A DNA stretch of 64,000 nucleotides, taken from the NCBI GenBank assembly GCA_965203255.1, contig OZ241882.1:1922001-1986000 (forward strand), given 5' to 3'. The notes under the pieces were generated by a model. That model saw nothing but the letters and a program-made list of their open reading frames with translations. It was not told the origin of the DNA and made no database searches. The position numbers and the translations under genes are program-made. This stretch comes from JAPOUP01 sp965203255. Its GTDB lineage: Bacteria > Pseudomonadota > Alphaproteobacteria > Rhodobacterales > Rhodobacteraceae. Positions 46,574-55,548 of this stretch are shown here, in pieces. Numbering within the stretch: position 1 is the first letter of the stretch; each line of letters opens with the position of its first letter.

Positions 46574-47074
46574 TCATTCGAGTGCCCTGATTGATTCCAG
46601 CATCGCTTCTCCGGCGGTCGTTTCGCAGACGCCGCTGTCCTTTTCGACATGCAGCACCTTTACTACGCCATCAACGGCGAAAAGCGCATGTCGTATCGCA
46701 CGGTCGTGGAGTCCCGCCTCCGGTACCGAGAATGCGAATCCCGCGGCTCTGGTGTATTCCGCAGATGGGTCAGCGAGCATTGTGATGCCAGCGGATGTCG
46801 CTCCCGTTGTTCCGCCCCATGCCTCCATGACAAAGGGATCGTTAACGGAGATACAGACAATCTCATCGACACCCTGATCAATCAGCTGGTCGAAGGTACG
46901 CATGAAGCTTGGCACATGGCTTGACGTGCAGGTGCCGGTGAATGCGCCTGGAACTGCAAACAGTACCACCTTGCGGCCGACCGCCAGATTCGCCAGATTC
47001 ACAGTTTCGAATCCGCCTTCATTCTTCCGCAGGAGGCTCGCGCCGGGAATCCTGTCGCCCACTGTCAACGTCAT
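46574..47074 (-). CDS. Peroxiredoxin (Prx5-like)
   Basis: 166 residues. The peroxidatic site is VPGAFTGTCTSSHVPSF (Cys near residue 50), with RDQ/Arg-type partner region ADPSAEYTRAAGF and the tail EKDSGVCETTAGEAML, whose second Cys could be resolving. Peroxiredoxin-5-type enzymes reduce peroxides using glutaredoxin or thioredoxin. A ribosome-binding site (AAAGGAAC) precedes the ATG at 47074. It is convergent with phhB and divergent from the reductase. Confidence 0.92.
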   Translation of the reverse strand: MTLTVGDRIPGASLLRKNEGGFETVNLANLAVGRKVVLFAVPGAFTGTCTSSHVPSFMRTFDQLIDQGVDEIVCISVNDPFVMEAWGGTTGATSAGITMLADPSAEYTRAAGFAFSVPEAGLHDRAIRHALFAVDGVVKVLHVEKDSGVCETTAGEAMLESIRALE

Positions 47075-47158
47075 GTCAGTTCCTTTCGTCAGTTGCGTCG
47101 TTCCTGTTCACGATATAGGGCAAGCTCCGGTGAGGAGCCAGTGCGGGAGCCACGAAGG

Positions 47159-48364
47159 GTGCGGAAAATTGTAGTCATTGGCGCCGGGCAAGCCGGCGCA
47201 TCCCTTGCAGTCCGGCTGCGCAGTCTTGGTCATGACGGCAGCATAACCCTGATTGGTGAGGAACCGGTTGCGCCATACCAGCGCCCTCCGCTGTCCAAGA
47301 AATACCTTCTGGGCGAAATGACCCTGGAGCGGCTCTATCTGCGGCCGGAAAGCTACTATCGCGAAAATGACATAGATCTCCGAGTTTCAAGCACGGCGGT
47401 TTCCATCGACCGTGCCGGCAAACGGATTTCCGTTGGTAGCCGGGAGGTTTCATATGACTGTCTAGCGCTTTGCACCGGTGCCGTGCCGCGAGCGTTGCCC
47501 AGATCGATCGGGGGAGCCTTGCCGGGCGTCCACACGGTTCGCTCGCTCGCGGATGTTGACGCCATGGCGCCAGCCTTCGTCGAGGGCGCAAGGGCGTTGA
47601 TCGTCGGGGGCGGATATATCGGGCTTGAAGCTGCGGCGGTTGCGGCGACGAGTGGCATGAGGGTCACATTGATCGAGGCGGCCGAGCGGATCCTGCAGCG
47701 GGTCGCGGCGCCGGAGACGTCGAGTTATTTCCGCGCACTTCATGAAACTCATGGGGTTGACATCCGCGAACGGGTTTCACTCGAGAGGCTGACCGGTGAG
47801 GGAGGCGTTACAGGTGCCGTGCTTTCCGACGGCGCGGAACTCAAGGTTGATGTCGTTATCGTCGGTATCGGAGTCACTCCGTCGACCGAACTTGCCGAGT
47901 CCGCCGGGCTTGAAATCGAGAACGGAGTCTGGACCGACATTCAGGGCCGCACTTCGGATCCGTCGATCTGGGCTGCTGGCGACTGTGCGTCGTTTCCTTA
48001 CAAGGGCACCCGGATTCGTCTGGAGAGCGTGCAGAATGCCATTGACCAGGCGGAGTGTGTGGCTGCGAACATGCTTGGTTCTGAGGAAGACTATGTTCCC
48101 CAGCCATGGTTCTGGTCAGACCAGTATGACTGCAAGCTGCAGATCGCCGGCCTTTGTAAGGGTTACAGGCGGATCGTAACCCGTGGCGCCGGCCATAGTG
48201 TCTCGTTCTGGTATTATGCGGACGAAACTCTTCTGGCGGTCGATTCGATGAACGACGCGCGAGCGTACATGATTGGCAAACGGTTGCTGGAAATGGGAAA
48301 ATCCCCTGATCGGGCGGTGATCGCGAATGCGAATGTTGACCTGAAGCCGCTCCTGCGTGGATAG
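47159..48364 (+). CDS. Ferredoxin/rubredoxin-type NAD(P)H reductase (FAD-dependent)
   Basis: About 401 residues from GTG 47159 (VRKIVVIGAGQAGASLAVRL). The FAD fold is at the N-terminus, NAD fold ALIVGGGYIGLEAAAVAATSG near residue 145, and ATG-type motif VVIVGIGVTPSTELAE. The segment SIWAAGDCASFP completes the FAD site; the C-terminal dimerisation domain includes PQPWFWSDQYDCKLQIAG. This matches reductases that feed ferredoxins in oxygenase or P450 chains. The partner is not in the window. Confidence 0.88.
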   Translation: MRKIVVIGAGQAGASLAVRLRSLGHDGSITLIGEEPVAPYQRPPLSKKYLLGEMTLERLYLRPESYYRENDIDLRVSSTAVSIDRAGKRISVGSREVSYDCLALCTGAVPRALPRSIGGALPGVHTVRSLADVDAMAPAFVEGARALIVGGGYIGLEAAAVAATSGMRVTLIEAAERILQRVAAPETSSYFRALHETHGVDIRERVSLERLTGEGGVTGAVLSDGAELKVDVVIVGIGVTPSTELAESAGLEIENGVWTDIQGRTSDPSIWAAGDCASFPYKGTRIRLESVQNAIDQAECVAANMLGSEEDYVPQPWFWSDQYDCKLQIAGLCKGYRRIVTRGAGHSVSFWYYADETLLAVDSMNDARAYMIGKRLLEMGKSPDRAVIANANVDLKPLLRG

Positions 48365-48699
48365 TACCGCAGCGTCATTGCACTTAGGAGCCCAAACCCC
48401 GCCACGGCGGCGGCGCTGTCGTTGAGAGTAAAGCCCGATTCCCGAATTTTGGAAATGGCGTGGAATCAATGGCATAGGGGTGTTTTACCCAGGAGCTAAC
48501 GGTTTCAGTCTAACTTGATGGTTCTTCGCCCCGGCCATCTGTTGCCCACTCCAGAGTTCATTGGCTCCCCACTGGAAGTGGGGCTTTGATGACGATGCCT
48601 TGCTTGCGAACGGTACTCCGAAATTGCCAGGCGCGGTGTTCCGGAACGGCCAGCGGATCCGATCCCCAGCTTCCCTCGGCGCTTTCAGGGGGGCAACGA
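48365..48699. other. Intergenic stretch with a perfect hairpin
   Basis: No gene is recognised. At 48567-48583 CCCCACT and AGTGGGG flank a very short loop; the right arm resembles the IS30 tip (GAAGTGGGG). A short leftward frame continues past the glycosyltransferase stop but has no family resemblance. Confidence 0.4.
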
Positions 48700-49669
48700 T
48701 CAATCGAGGCTGTAGACATCCCGGATCGCTGCATAGGTGTCGCGCCAGGCAAGGAAGGCGGGATCGGCGTTGTATCTCCGGCTGAGCCGAGTGCCCAGTT
48801 TCCGGCTCCAGGGCTTTTTCCGACCCATGTAATGCCAGATCCCCGGATTCTCCAATGCCTCCTTCAGTTCCTCTTGGGCGATTCGCGGCCAGTCGCCGTC
48901 CCGCGCAAGCGGTTTCAGGTTCCAGGCAACATGCAGCCGGGCGCAGCGGCCGGCGAAGAACTCGTTGAGACGGTCCTGGTCCGGAAGGTGTTCCAGGTAT
49001 GGCTCAAGCCCTGCGAGGTCGCGGAGCGGGGGTGACCTTCGGGGGGGGGGGGAGGTCCCGTATGGCGTCGCAGTCCATGACAAGGACGCCGCTGTTGAAA
49101 TACATGTCGCCGGGCCGCATCCCCATGTGCAGCAGGCGCCTGAGCATCGATTGCCTGCGAAGACGGTAATGGCGGGGCCGCAGGATCTCCTTTGCCCCTA
49201 TGCGCGTCAGGCGACCTTTCGGCGTCCGCAGCGTCCAGCTGGTGTCGACGCCTATGTCCATTGCCGCCGCCAGCGGCATGCCCTCCATGTCGACGGCCAT
49301 CAGCTCGCCGACATCCCGCATGATAAGCGTGTCCGCGTCAATGAACAGGCATCTCCCCTGCACCAGCCAGGGGAGCTGTAGCGGGAGCAGGCTGATCGCT
49401 GGCCAACCGCCGCGGCGGTTCCTCTTGAAGTCCTTGGTACCTGATGGCGGGACGAACGGGCGGACATCGATGGCTGCGCCCCATGTCTCAGCGACTTTCC
49501 ATAGGGTTTCATGATCCGACGGTTCGAGTCCATCGCCGTAAACGATGATCTCAGGCGGTGCGGCCGCGCGCTCACATAGGGAGTGGATCGAGACGACCGC
49601 CGGTACCAGATAGTTCCGGTCAATGCCGTAAACCACCTTGACGGCGCACGCGCCAGCTCTGCGCTCCAT
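48700..49669 (-). pseudogene. Glycosyltransferase family 8 gene switched off at a C12 tract
   Basis: The first frame from ATG 49669 (MERRAGACAVKVVYGIDRNY) has FIDADTLIMRDVGEL, the DxD metal/sugar-nucleotide motif, and GDMYFNSGVLVMDCDAIRD, then hits the C-tract and stops at 49004. The second frame continues LRDLAGLEPYLEHLPDQDRL and WHYMGRKKPWSRKLG to a stop at 48700; the H-x-x-G-x-KPW pattern is the usual GT8 end. With 11 or 14 C instead of 12 the two parts join into one protein of about 320 residues. GT8 enzymes often decorate lipopolysaccharide. The tract suggests phase variation, now OFF, but a sequencing error is possible. Confidence 0.75.
49041..49052. repeat. Run of 12 G (12 C on the coding strand) in the glycosyltransferase gene
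   Basis: Twelve identical bases exactly where the two glycosyltransferase frames meet. Slipped-strand changes of one unit would toggle the reading frame. Confidence 0.9.
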
Positions 49670-49771
49670 CAGACATCTCCCCGTCATCCCGTTTGGCGTC
49701 GCCTTGAGTAAGCCATGGCTGGCCAGTAACTGCTCACCCCCTTTATCGGGCGTCCTGATCGAAACAGTCAA

Positions 49772-50082
49772 CAGCCTTTCCCTGCAGGGCGAGGGTGATG
49801 GTGACGAGCGGGCTGTATCCGAGCGCCGCCATTGTCTGGAAGTAGCTCAAAATTCTGTTTGCGGCTAGCAACCAGTGCCTAGCTCTGGTCCGGGTCGCCG
49901 CTACTCCCACCCGACAAGTAGTCTGATAGGTCGCAAAGTTGATATACTCCCGGTCGGGTCAAGAAGTCAACCCACTCCAAGATCGGTTTCCCCTGGAAGT
50001 TCTTGTTGTCTCTCGTGGGCCATCCAGCCCACGGCCTTCAACGTATCGAAGTCGGTTGAGTGGCGATCCGGTCGAAAACGCA
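49772..50082. other. Intergenic stretch, no gene recognised
   Basis: Leftward frames read FDTLKAVGWMAHERQQELPG and similar, which look faintly protein-like, but stops interrupt them and no family is recognised. Confidence 0.35.
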
Positions 50083-50643
50083 CTATATATTCGAAGCCGT
50101 TATCATGCCCGGGTTGTCTTTCTTCCTCGCCTCCCACGTTGATTGGCGCGGATTCGCTGTGTTGCCGCCATTCCGGATCCCGCCTTTACGTCCCGGCATG
50201 AACGGCTTCATTCCCTCGCGGGCGAGTTCGTCGGCTCGCTCATTGCCGGAATCTCCCGCATGCCCCTTGGTCCATTTCCAAGTCACCTGATGCGGCGATT
50301 GGGCCGCGTCCAAGGCCTGCCAGAGCTTGGCGTTCCTGACCGGCTTTCGAGATGAGGTAATCCAGCCATTCTTCTTCCAGCCGTTGATCCACCCCGTGAT
50401 GCCGTTCTTCACATAAGCACTGTCGGTGACCACGGTGATTGAACTCGGTCTGGTGAGGGAGTCCAGTGCGGATATTACCGCCATGAGTTCCATACGGTTG
50501 TTCGTTGTATCCTGTGCACCGCCACGCAGTTCCCGAGTCTTCAGCAAGCGGTCGCCATCGCGCGCCTCCAGAAGAACGCCCCAGCCACCCGGACCCGGGT
50601 TCCCGCTACATGCGCCATCGGTGTAGGCGACGATTTCAGGCAT
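50083..50643 (-). CDS. rnhA: Ribonuclease HI
   Basis: 186 residues. Catalytic residues are all present: YTDGACSGNPGPGGWG (Asp), TTNNRMELMAVISAL (Glu), VVTDSAYVKNGI (Asp), and TKGHAGDSGNERADELA (His and Asp). It removes RNA from RNA-DNA hybrids. The C-terminal 40 residues after the core are an Arg/Lys-rich extension. It overlaps the stop of the methyltransferase upstream by 8 bases, in an ispH-methyltransferase-rnhA run. Confidence 0.93.
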   Translation of the reverse strand: MPEIVAYTDGACSGNPGPGGWGVLLEARDGDRLLKTRELRGGAQDTTNNRMELMAVISALDSLTRPSSITVVTDSAYVKNGITGWINGWKKNGWITSSRKPVRNAKLWQALDAAQSPHQVTWKWTKGHAGDSGNERADELAREGMKPFMPGRKGGIRNGGNTANPRQSTWEARKKDNPGMITASNI

Positions 50644-50768
50644 GGGCGATCATCGTGATCCAGTCCTCCACATCACCCGACAGGCCCCGTCCGGAGCCAT
50701 GTCGAGAAGAAACGGGGGAAAAGCCTGTGCCAGTCAACGCTTCGCAAAGCTCATCCTCTGAATAATAG

Positions 50769-52158
50769 GCCCCATTCCACCCTGAAGTGCAACACCAGTG
50801 GCGGTGGTGACCGGTTTTCCGGCCGCATGATGTTGCGTATCGGCCAGGAAGCGGCGACAGTCCCTGTGATGCAACATGGGAGACTGCCATGCCCGAGGGC
50901 TACCGCCACCTGACCCGGGACGAAAGATGCCAGATCGGCGCGCTGAAGGAAAGCGGGCTCTCCGACGGTGCGGTCGCCGCCCGTCTGGGCCGTGACCGGA
51001 CGACGGTCTGGCGGGAGATGCGCCGTAACGGCGGGGATTCGGGATACAGCCCGGGCGAGGCGCAGGGGAGGGCGGAGGCCCGCCGCGGCGCGGCTTCCTC
51101 GAACCCGAGGAAGATGACGCCCGACCGGTGGGCGCGCGTGGAGGGGCTTCTGGCGGAGGGCTGGAGCCCGGAGCAGGTCGCGGGACGGCTGCGTCTGGAG
51201 GGCGGCTGGACGGTGGGCCGCCAGTGGATATATGAGCGTGTGAGGGCCGACCGGAAGGCGGGCGGCAGGCTGTTCCTGCTGCTGCGGCGCCGCGGCAGAA
51301 AGCCGAACTGGCGTGGCGGCAGGCACTCGGGCCGTGGCCACATCCCGGGCCGGGTGGACATCTCCGAGAGGCCGGATGAGGTGGAGAGGAAGGAGCGTGT
51401 GGGCGACTGGGAGGCGGACACGATCATCGGGAAAGGCCACAGCGGGGCGGTGGTCTCCCTTGTGGACAGGGCCTCGAAATACACGTATTTACAGAGGGTT
51501 GAGCGGAGAACGGCGGCCGCGGTCTCCGCCGCGATGGTGGAGATGCTGCGGCCTTCCGCCGCGCCCGTCCACACGATCACGGCGGACAACGGGAAGGAGT
51601 TCGCGGGCCACGCCGGCGTGGCGGAGGCGCTCGGTGCCTCCTTCTTCTTCGCCACCCCCTACCACTCTTGGGAGCGTGGCCTGAACGAGCACACCAACGG
51701 GCTGGTCCGGCAGTACCTGCCGAAGGGGACGGACCTCCGCGCGGTCAGCGACGCGGAGGTGAGACAGGTGCAGGACCGCCTGAACGCGCGTCCGCGCCGG
51801 GCGCTGGGCTACCGGACGCCCGCCGAGGTGCTGCATGAGGCCCGCCCTCCCTGACGCCGCGCGACCGCCTCCCACCGGAGCGCAGGAAGGGGGTGGACAG
51901 GATTTCGAGGTCGCGTCCGTCCGGGCTCCGGTCGGGCTGCGCCCTCCCTGCGCCCGGACGGACGCGACCCGCCCCGGCGGAGGCGTTGCGTTGCCCGGAA
52001 AGCCCGGATAACCTGCATCCAGACGGGACCACAGCCGTCCCGGGGCCGGATCCGCGGTGCCCGGGGGCCGGAAACCGCGCCTTCCGGCCATTCCCTACGC
52101 TCGGGCTACGCCCCCGCCGCGGGAATGGCCGGTGTTGCACTTCGGAGTGGAAGTGGGG
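50769..52158 (+). mobile_element. IS30-family element, copy 3 (intact)
   Basis: A 1,390-bp element with ends GCCCCATTCCACCCTGAAG and GGAGTGGAAGTGGGG and flanking repeat TAG (50766-50768 and 52159-52161). It is nearly identical to copy 2 but with an undamaged transposase, and so is the best candidate for the active copy. The 304-bp non-coding tail contains a 17-bp perfect stem (GTCGCGTCCGTCCGGGC and its complement) and a 12-bp stem (CCGGCCATTCCC and its complement). Confidence 0.9.
50889..51854 (+). CDS. IS30-family transposase (copy 3)
   Basis: 321 residues, same start context and length as copy 1. It has the helix-turn-helix SDGAVAARLGRDRTTVWREM, the catalytic Asp in VGDWEADTIIGKGHSG, the second Asp in ITADNGKEFAGH, and the Glu in WERGLNEHTNGLVRQYL. 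Intact, so presumably functional. Confidence 0.93.
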   Translation: MPEGYRHLTRDERCQIGALKESGLSDGAVAARLGRDRTTVWREMRRNGGDSGYSPGEAQGRAEARRGAASSNPRKMTPDRWARVEGLLAEGWSPEQVAGRLRLEGGWTVGRQWIYERVRADRKAGGRLFLLLRRRGRKPNWRGGRHSGRGHIPGRVDISERPDEVERKERVGDWEADTIIGKGHSGAVVSLVDRASKYTYLQRVERRTAAAVSAAMVEMLRPSAAPVHTITADNGKEFAGHAGVAEALGASFFFATPYHSWERGLNEHTNGLVRQYLPKGTDLRAVSDAEVRQVQDRLNARPRRALGYRTPAEVLHEARPP

Positions 52159-52723
52159 TAGGTATAGAGTCTTCCCAATCGGTCAATTCTCTCCCCTGCA
52201 CCCAGTTTCATGCCGATGAACAGGGGGCCACCAGATTCACAGATCGCATTCAATGCCACCAGATGCCGGAATAGGTCTGTGCGCCGAGCATGCAGCAGCG
52301 AAAAGCTCGCCCAGATTCCACCAACCTGACCGAACTCTGGAATGTCATCGAACGTTGCCTGAATGGCGTTCACACCGGGATGTCGGGAAGCTCGTGCAAC
52401 CATTCCAGCTGAACCGTCGACCGCCAATACATCGAATCCGGCTCTTGCCAGCTGGGCGGCGTGGTGCCCGGGTCCACAGCCCAGATCAAGGATCCTCGCA
52501 TTTGGGGTTGCGGCCTCGATAAATTCAGAGAGTTCGATGGGCGCGGACTCTCCAACCAAGTCCACATAATCGTCCACCATTCGATCATAGACCTGGAGCG
52601 TGCCGTCCATGCCGGACCCGGAGAAGTGCGGAACCGCGGCACAATCTACGGTGCCTGACCGCTCTGAGCACACCCCGGGAACTTCGGGCTTGCATCGCAT
52701 ACCAGTGAGAGAACTCCCGTCCG

Positions 52724-53686
52724 TCACGCAAAATCACGCAGTTCCGGAGGCAGCTTGAATTCAACACTCTCCACCGCCACTTCCACCAGTTCCTCTGTTA
52801 CATCGAAACGCTTGTGAAAAGCCTCGACGACCTCACTGACCAAAACCTCTGGCGCACTGGCGCTGGCTGTGACGCCAACACCACGCGCACCGTCCAGCGA
52901 ACCCCAGTCGATCTCCTCCGCGTTCTGTATCAGACGGGAATGTTCACAACCCGCCGCAACGCTCACTTCCACCAACCTCCGGGAATTCGATGAATTCGGC
53001 GCACCGATCACCAGCATCGCGTCAACTCTAGGAGCGATCGCTTTGACCGCATTCTGCCTGTTTGTCGTGGCATAGCATATGTCCTGCTTGTGCGGCCCGA
53101 CAATTCCGGGAAAGCGTGACTTCAACGCGGCAACCATCTCTGCCGTGTCGTCAACGGACAGGGTGGTCTGGGTGATGTAGGCCAGCCTCGTAGGATCACG
53201 GACCCGCAATGCAGCCACGTCCTCGACGGTCTCCACAAGAAAAATCTCGCCGCCGGGCAGCTGTCCGATGGTGCCAATGGTCTCAGGATGTCCCGCGTGA
53301 CCGATCATCACGATCTCAAGGCCATTCCGATGATGCCTTTTCGCTTCGATGTGCACCTTGGAGACCAGTGGGCAGGTGGCGTCGACGTAGATCATTTGCC
53401 GCATCGCCGCCTTTGCTGGAACTGATCTGGGCACTCCGTGCGCCGAAAAGACTACAGGTCGATCATCTGGACATTCGTCCAGACTCTCGACAAAAACCGC
53501 ACCCTTGGAGCGCAGTTCATTGATCACATGCCCGTTATGCACGATCTCGTGCCGAACGTAGACCGGTTCACCCCATTTCAGCAGCGCCAGCTCCACGATC
53601 TTGATGGCCCGGTCAACGCCAGCGCAGAACCCACGAGGCGCCGCGAGTAACAGGGACAGTGCGGGTCTATCCATTTCCGCACCCAC
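52724..53686 (-). CDS. ispH: 4-hydroxy-3-methylbut-2-enyl diphosphate reductase
   Basis: 320 residues. The three cluster cysteines are in LLAAPRGFCAGVDRAI, VDATCPLVSKVH and DICYATTNRQNAV; the His residues are in VRHEIVHN and MIGHAGHPE. It makes IPP and DMAPP in the last step of the MEP isoprenoid pathway with a 4Fe-4S cluster. Alternative start MDRPALSLLL is three codons in. Upstream of the methyltransferase and rnhA. Confidence 0.95.
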   Translation of the reverse strand: MGAEMDRPALSLLLAAPRGFCAGVDRAIKIVELALLKWGEPVYVRHEIVHNGHVINELRSKGAVFVESLDECPDDRPVVFSAHGVPRSVPAKAAMRQMIYVDATCPLVSKVHIEAKRHHRNGLEIVMIGHAGHPETIGTIGQLPGGEIFLVETVEDVAALRVRDPTRLAYITQTTLSVDDTAEMVAALKSRFPGIVGPHKQDICYATTNRQNAVKAIAPRVDAMLVIGAPNSSNSRRLVEVSVAAGCEHSRLIQNAEEIDWGSLDGARGVGVTASASAPEVLVSEVVEAFHKRFDVTEELVEVAVESVEFKLPPELRDFA

Positions 53687-53798
53687 TTGACCGCGCGACA
53701 GCCATTCGGCTCAATTGCTGCTTCACAGACTCAGGGTGCGCACGAACCCGGAACACCAGATTCGGCTGCTGACCGAATTGCTGCTGTTGCACTTCCGG

Positions 53799-54359
53799 TC
53801 ACTCCTGAGCCGCCGTTCCCGGCTCAATCTCGCGTGGTGGACGGCCGATGACATCCTTCAACTCATCCAGTTCTATGAAATTGTCGGCCTGTCGGCGCAA
53901 CTCATCCGCGATCATCGGAGGCTGGCTTCTAATCGTCGAAACAACCGATACCCTCACCCCGCGGCGCTGAAGGGCATTGACAAGGGGGCGAAAGTCACCG
54001 TCACCTGAAAACAGCACCATGTGATCGACATACGGAGCCAGTTCCATCGCGTCCACCGCAAGTTCGATGTCCATGTTGCCCTTGACCTTTCGGCGTCCCA
54101 TACTGTCGACGAACTCCTTGGCCGGTTTCGTCACCATCGAGAACCCATTGTAATTGAGCCAGTCAACCAAAGGACGGATCGGCGAGTAGTCGTCACTTTC
54201 CAGAAGCGCTGTGTAATAGAAGGCCCGCAACAACTTCCCCCGGCGCATGAATTCCTGCCGCAGAAGCTTGTAATCAATGTCGAAACCGAGCGCTTTCGCC
54301 GCCGCGTAGAGGTTTGATCCGTCAATGAACAGTGCCAACCGTTCGTCTCTGTAGAACAT
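53799..54359 (-). CDS. NYN-domain (LabA/DUF88) protein
   Basis: 186 residues. PIN-like NYN landmarks: ALFIDGSNLYAAAKALG (Asp), KGNMDIELAVDAMELAPYVD (Asp pair), and MVLFSGDGDFRPLVNALQRR. NYN domains are predicted RNases; the alphaproteobacterial gene sits before folK here as in related genomes. The C-terminus is short and polar. Divergent from folK with about 120 bases between them. Confidence 0.88.
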   Translation of the reverse strand: MFYRDERLALFIDGSNLYAAAKALGFDIDYKLLRQEFMRRGKLLRAFYYTALLESDDYSPIRPLVDWLNYNGFSMVTKPAKEFVDSMGRRKVKGNMDIELAVDAMELAPYVDHMVLFSGDGDFRPLVNALQRRGVRVSVVSTIRSQPPMIADELRRQADNFIELDELKDVIGRPPREIEPGTAAQE

Positions 54360-54482
54360 ATCCGGTCCTTTCGATTATGCAGAACTCGAAATTGATGGTT
54401 CAATGCCAAATGGTGCGAATTGCCCCGGCCACTCCCGGAGGGGGTGGCGGTCCGACCTTCTTATGAGATAGGAACGAATTCA

Positions 54483-55103
54483 GTGCCGCAATACAGTGTT
54501 CGGAGCAAATCGTCGCAGGACTCATCTGGAACCCGGATACACGCCTTGGTCGCGCTCGGGGCAAACATACCGAGTCGGTTTGGTACACCCGCCGAGACGC
54601 TGCAGGCAGCGTTGCGAAGACTGGAAACAGCGCCACTACATCTTGAATGCGCGAGTCGACTTTATTCCACCCCGTGCTTTCCGATAGGCTCAGGTCCTGA
54701 CTACGTAAATTCCGCGGCGACCATTTCCGGTCCGGCCGACGCTCACGCGGTTTTGAACGCCCTGAATGCGCTTGAAGCCGAATTCGGGCGCAAGCGCGGT
54801 ACGCGATGGGGTCGTCGCACGCTAGATCTGGATCTCATTGCTTTTGGTGACTCGGTCTTGCCGGATCCGGAGACCTATGGTATGTGGCGCGACCTCACAC
54901 CGGAAGCCCAGCGACTCAGGGTACCCGAAGAGCTTGTCCTGCCCCATCCTCGTCTACAGGATCGTGCCTTTGTTCTGGTTCCGCTCCTTGAGATCGCGCC
55001 TGAATGGAAACATCCGGTCACTGGCCTGACGGTCGCGCAGATGCACGACTCCCTGCCCGAGAGCGAAAAAGCCGCCGTCATGCCATTGCGAACAGCGGAC
55101 TGA
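54483..55103 (+). CDS. folK: 2-amino-4-hydroxy-6-hydroxymethyldihydropteridine diphosphokinase
   Basis: About 206 residues from GTG 54483 (VPQYSVRSKSSQ); the frame is open back to 54420. HPPK landmarks: ALVALGANIPSRFGTPAETL, RLYSTPCFPIGSGPDYVNSA, RKRGTRWGRRTLDLDLIAF and LPHPRLQDRAFVLVPL. It transfers pyrophosphate to the pterin in folate synthesis. Upstream of rpoZ by 82 bases. Confidence 0.92.
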   Translation: MPQYSVRSKSSQDSSGTRIHALVALGANIPSRFGTPAETLQAALRRLETAPLHLECASRLYSTPCFPIGSGPDYVNSAATISGPADAHAVLNALNALEAEFGRKRGTRWGRRTLDLDLIAFGDSVLPDPETYGMWRDLTPEAQRLRVPEELVLPHPRLQDRAFVLVPLLEIAPEWKHPVTGLTVAQMHDSLPESEKAAVMPLRTAD

Positions 55104-55185
55104 GACTTCATATCACTTGCCAAGAATCAGTTGTACGCTTATGAGCGATCTTTCACTGCCTTCCTGACCCAGAATTGGAGAGACC

Positions 55186-55533
55186 ATGGCCCGCGTTACG
55201 GTCGAAGACTGTGTTGACAAGGTTCCGAACCGTTTCGATCTGGTAATGCTCGCTAGCCATCGTGCAAGGGAGATATCCACTGGCGCACCGATCACCGTCG
55301 ACCGCGACAATGACAAGAATCCTGTTGTTGCGCTACGCGAGATCGCCGATGAGGCACAGAGCGCCGAGGATCTCCGCGAGCGGATGATCGCAAGTCACCA
55401 GCACGAAAACGAGGTGGATACGCCCGAGGAAGTTCAGATGTCACTGCCCATGGACACCGATGACCGTCCGGACGACGATGATCTGACAGAGGACCGGCTG
55501 CGTGCGCTGATGGCGGCGCACGATCCAGGATAG
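55186..55533 (+). CDS. rpoZ: RNA polymerase subunit omega
   Basis: 115 residues. MARVTVEDCVDKVPNRFDLV, LASHRAREISTGAPITVDRD and NPVVALREIADE are the omega core; an acidic tail follows. It aids assembly of the beta' subunit and forms part of a ppGpp binding site, which fits its position 15 bases before the rel gene. Confidence 0.95.
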   Translation: MARVTVEDCVDKVPNRFDLVMLASHRAREISTGAPITVDRDNDKNPVVALREIADEAQSAEDLRERMIASHQHENEVDTPEEVQMSLPMDTDDRPDDDDLTEDRLRALMAAHDPG

Positions 55534-55548
55534 CGGACGGATACCGCC

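Larger units (their letters stand above)
50636..52610 (-). pseudogene. SAM-dependent methyltransferase split by IS30 copy 3
   Basis: The N-terminal part from ATG 52610 (MDGTLQVYDRMVDDYVDLVG) has the SAM motif ARILDLGCGPGHHAAQLARAG and LAVDGSAGMVARA. The C-terminal part (50636-50768) reads SEDELCEALTGTGFSPVSSR and DVEDWITMIAHA. Removing the IS and one TAG copy restores the frame (RLYTYYSEDEL), giving about 193 residues. A small class-I methyltransferase of unknown substrate, between ispH and rnhA. Confidence 0.82.

Noticed and set aside
48567..48583. Perfect short hairpin as a terminator after the ferredoxin reductase
   Set aside because: No T-run follows on either strand and it lies about 200 bases past the stop; likeness to the IS30 tip is only a few bases.
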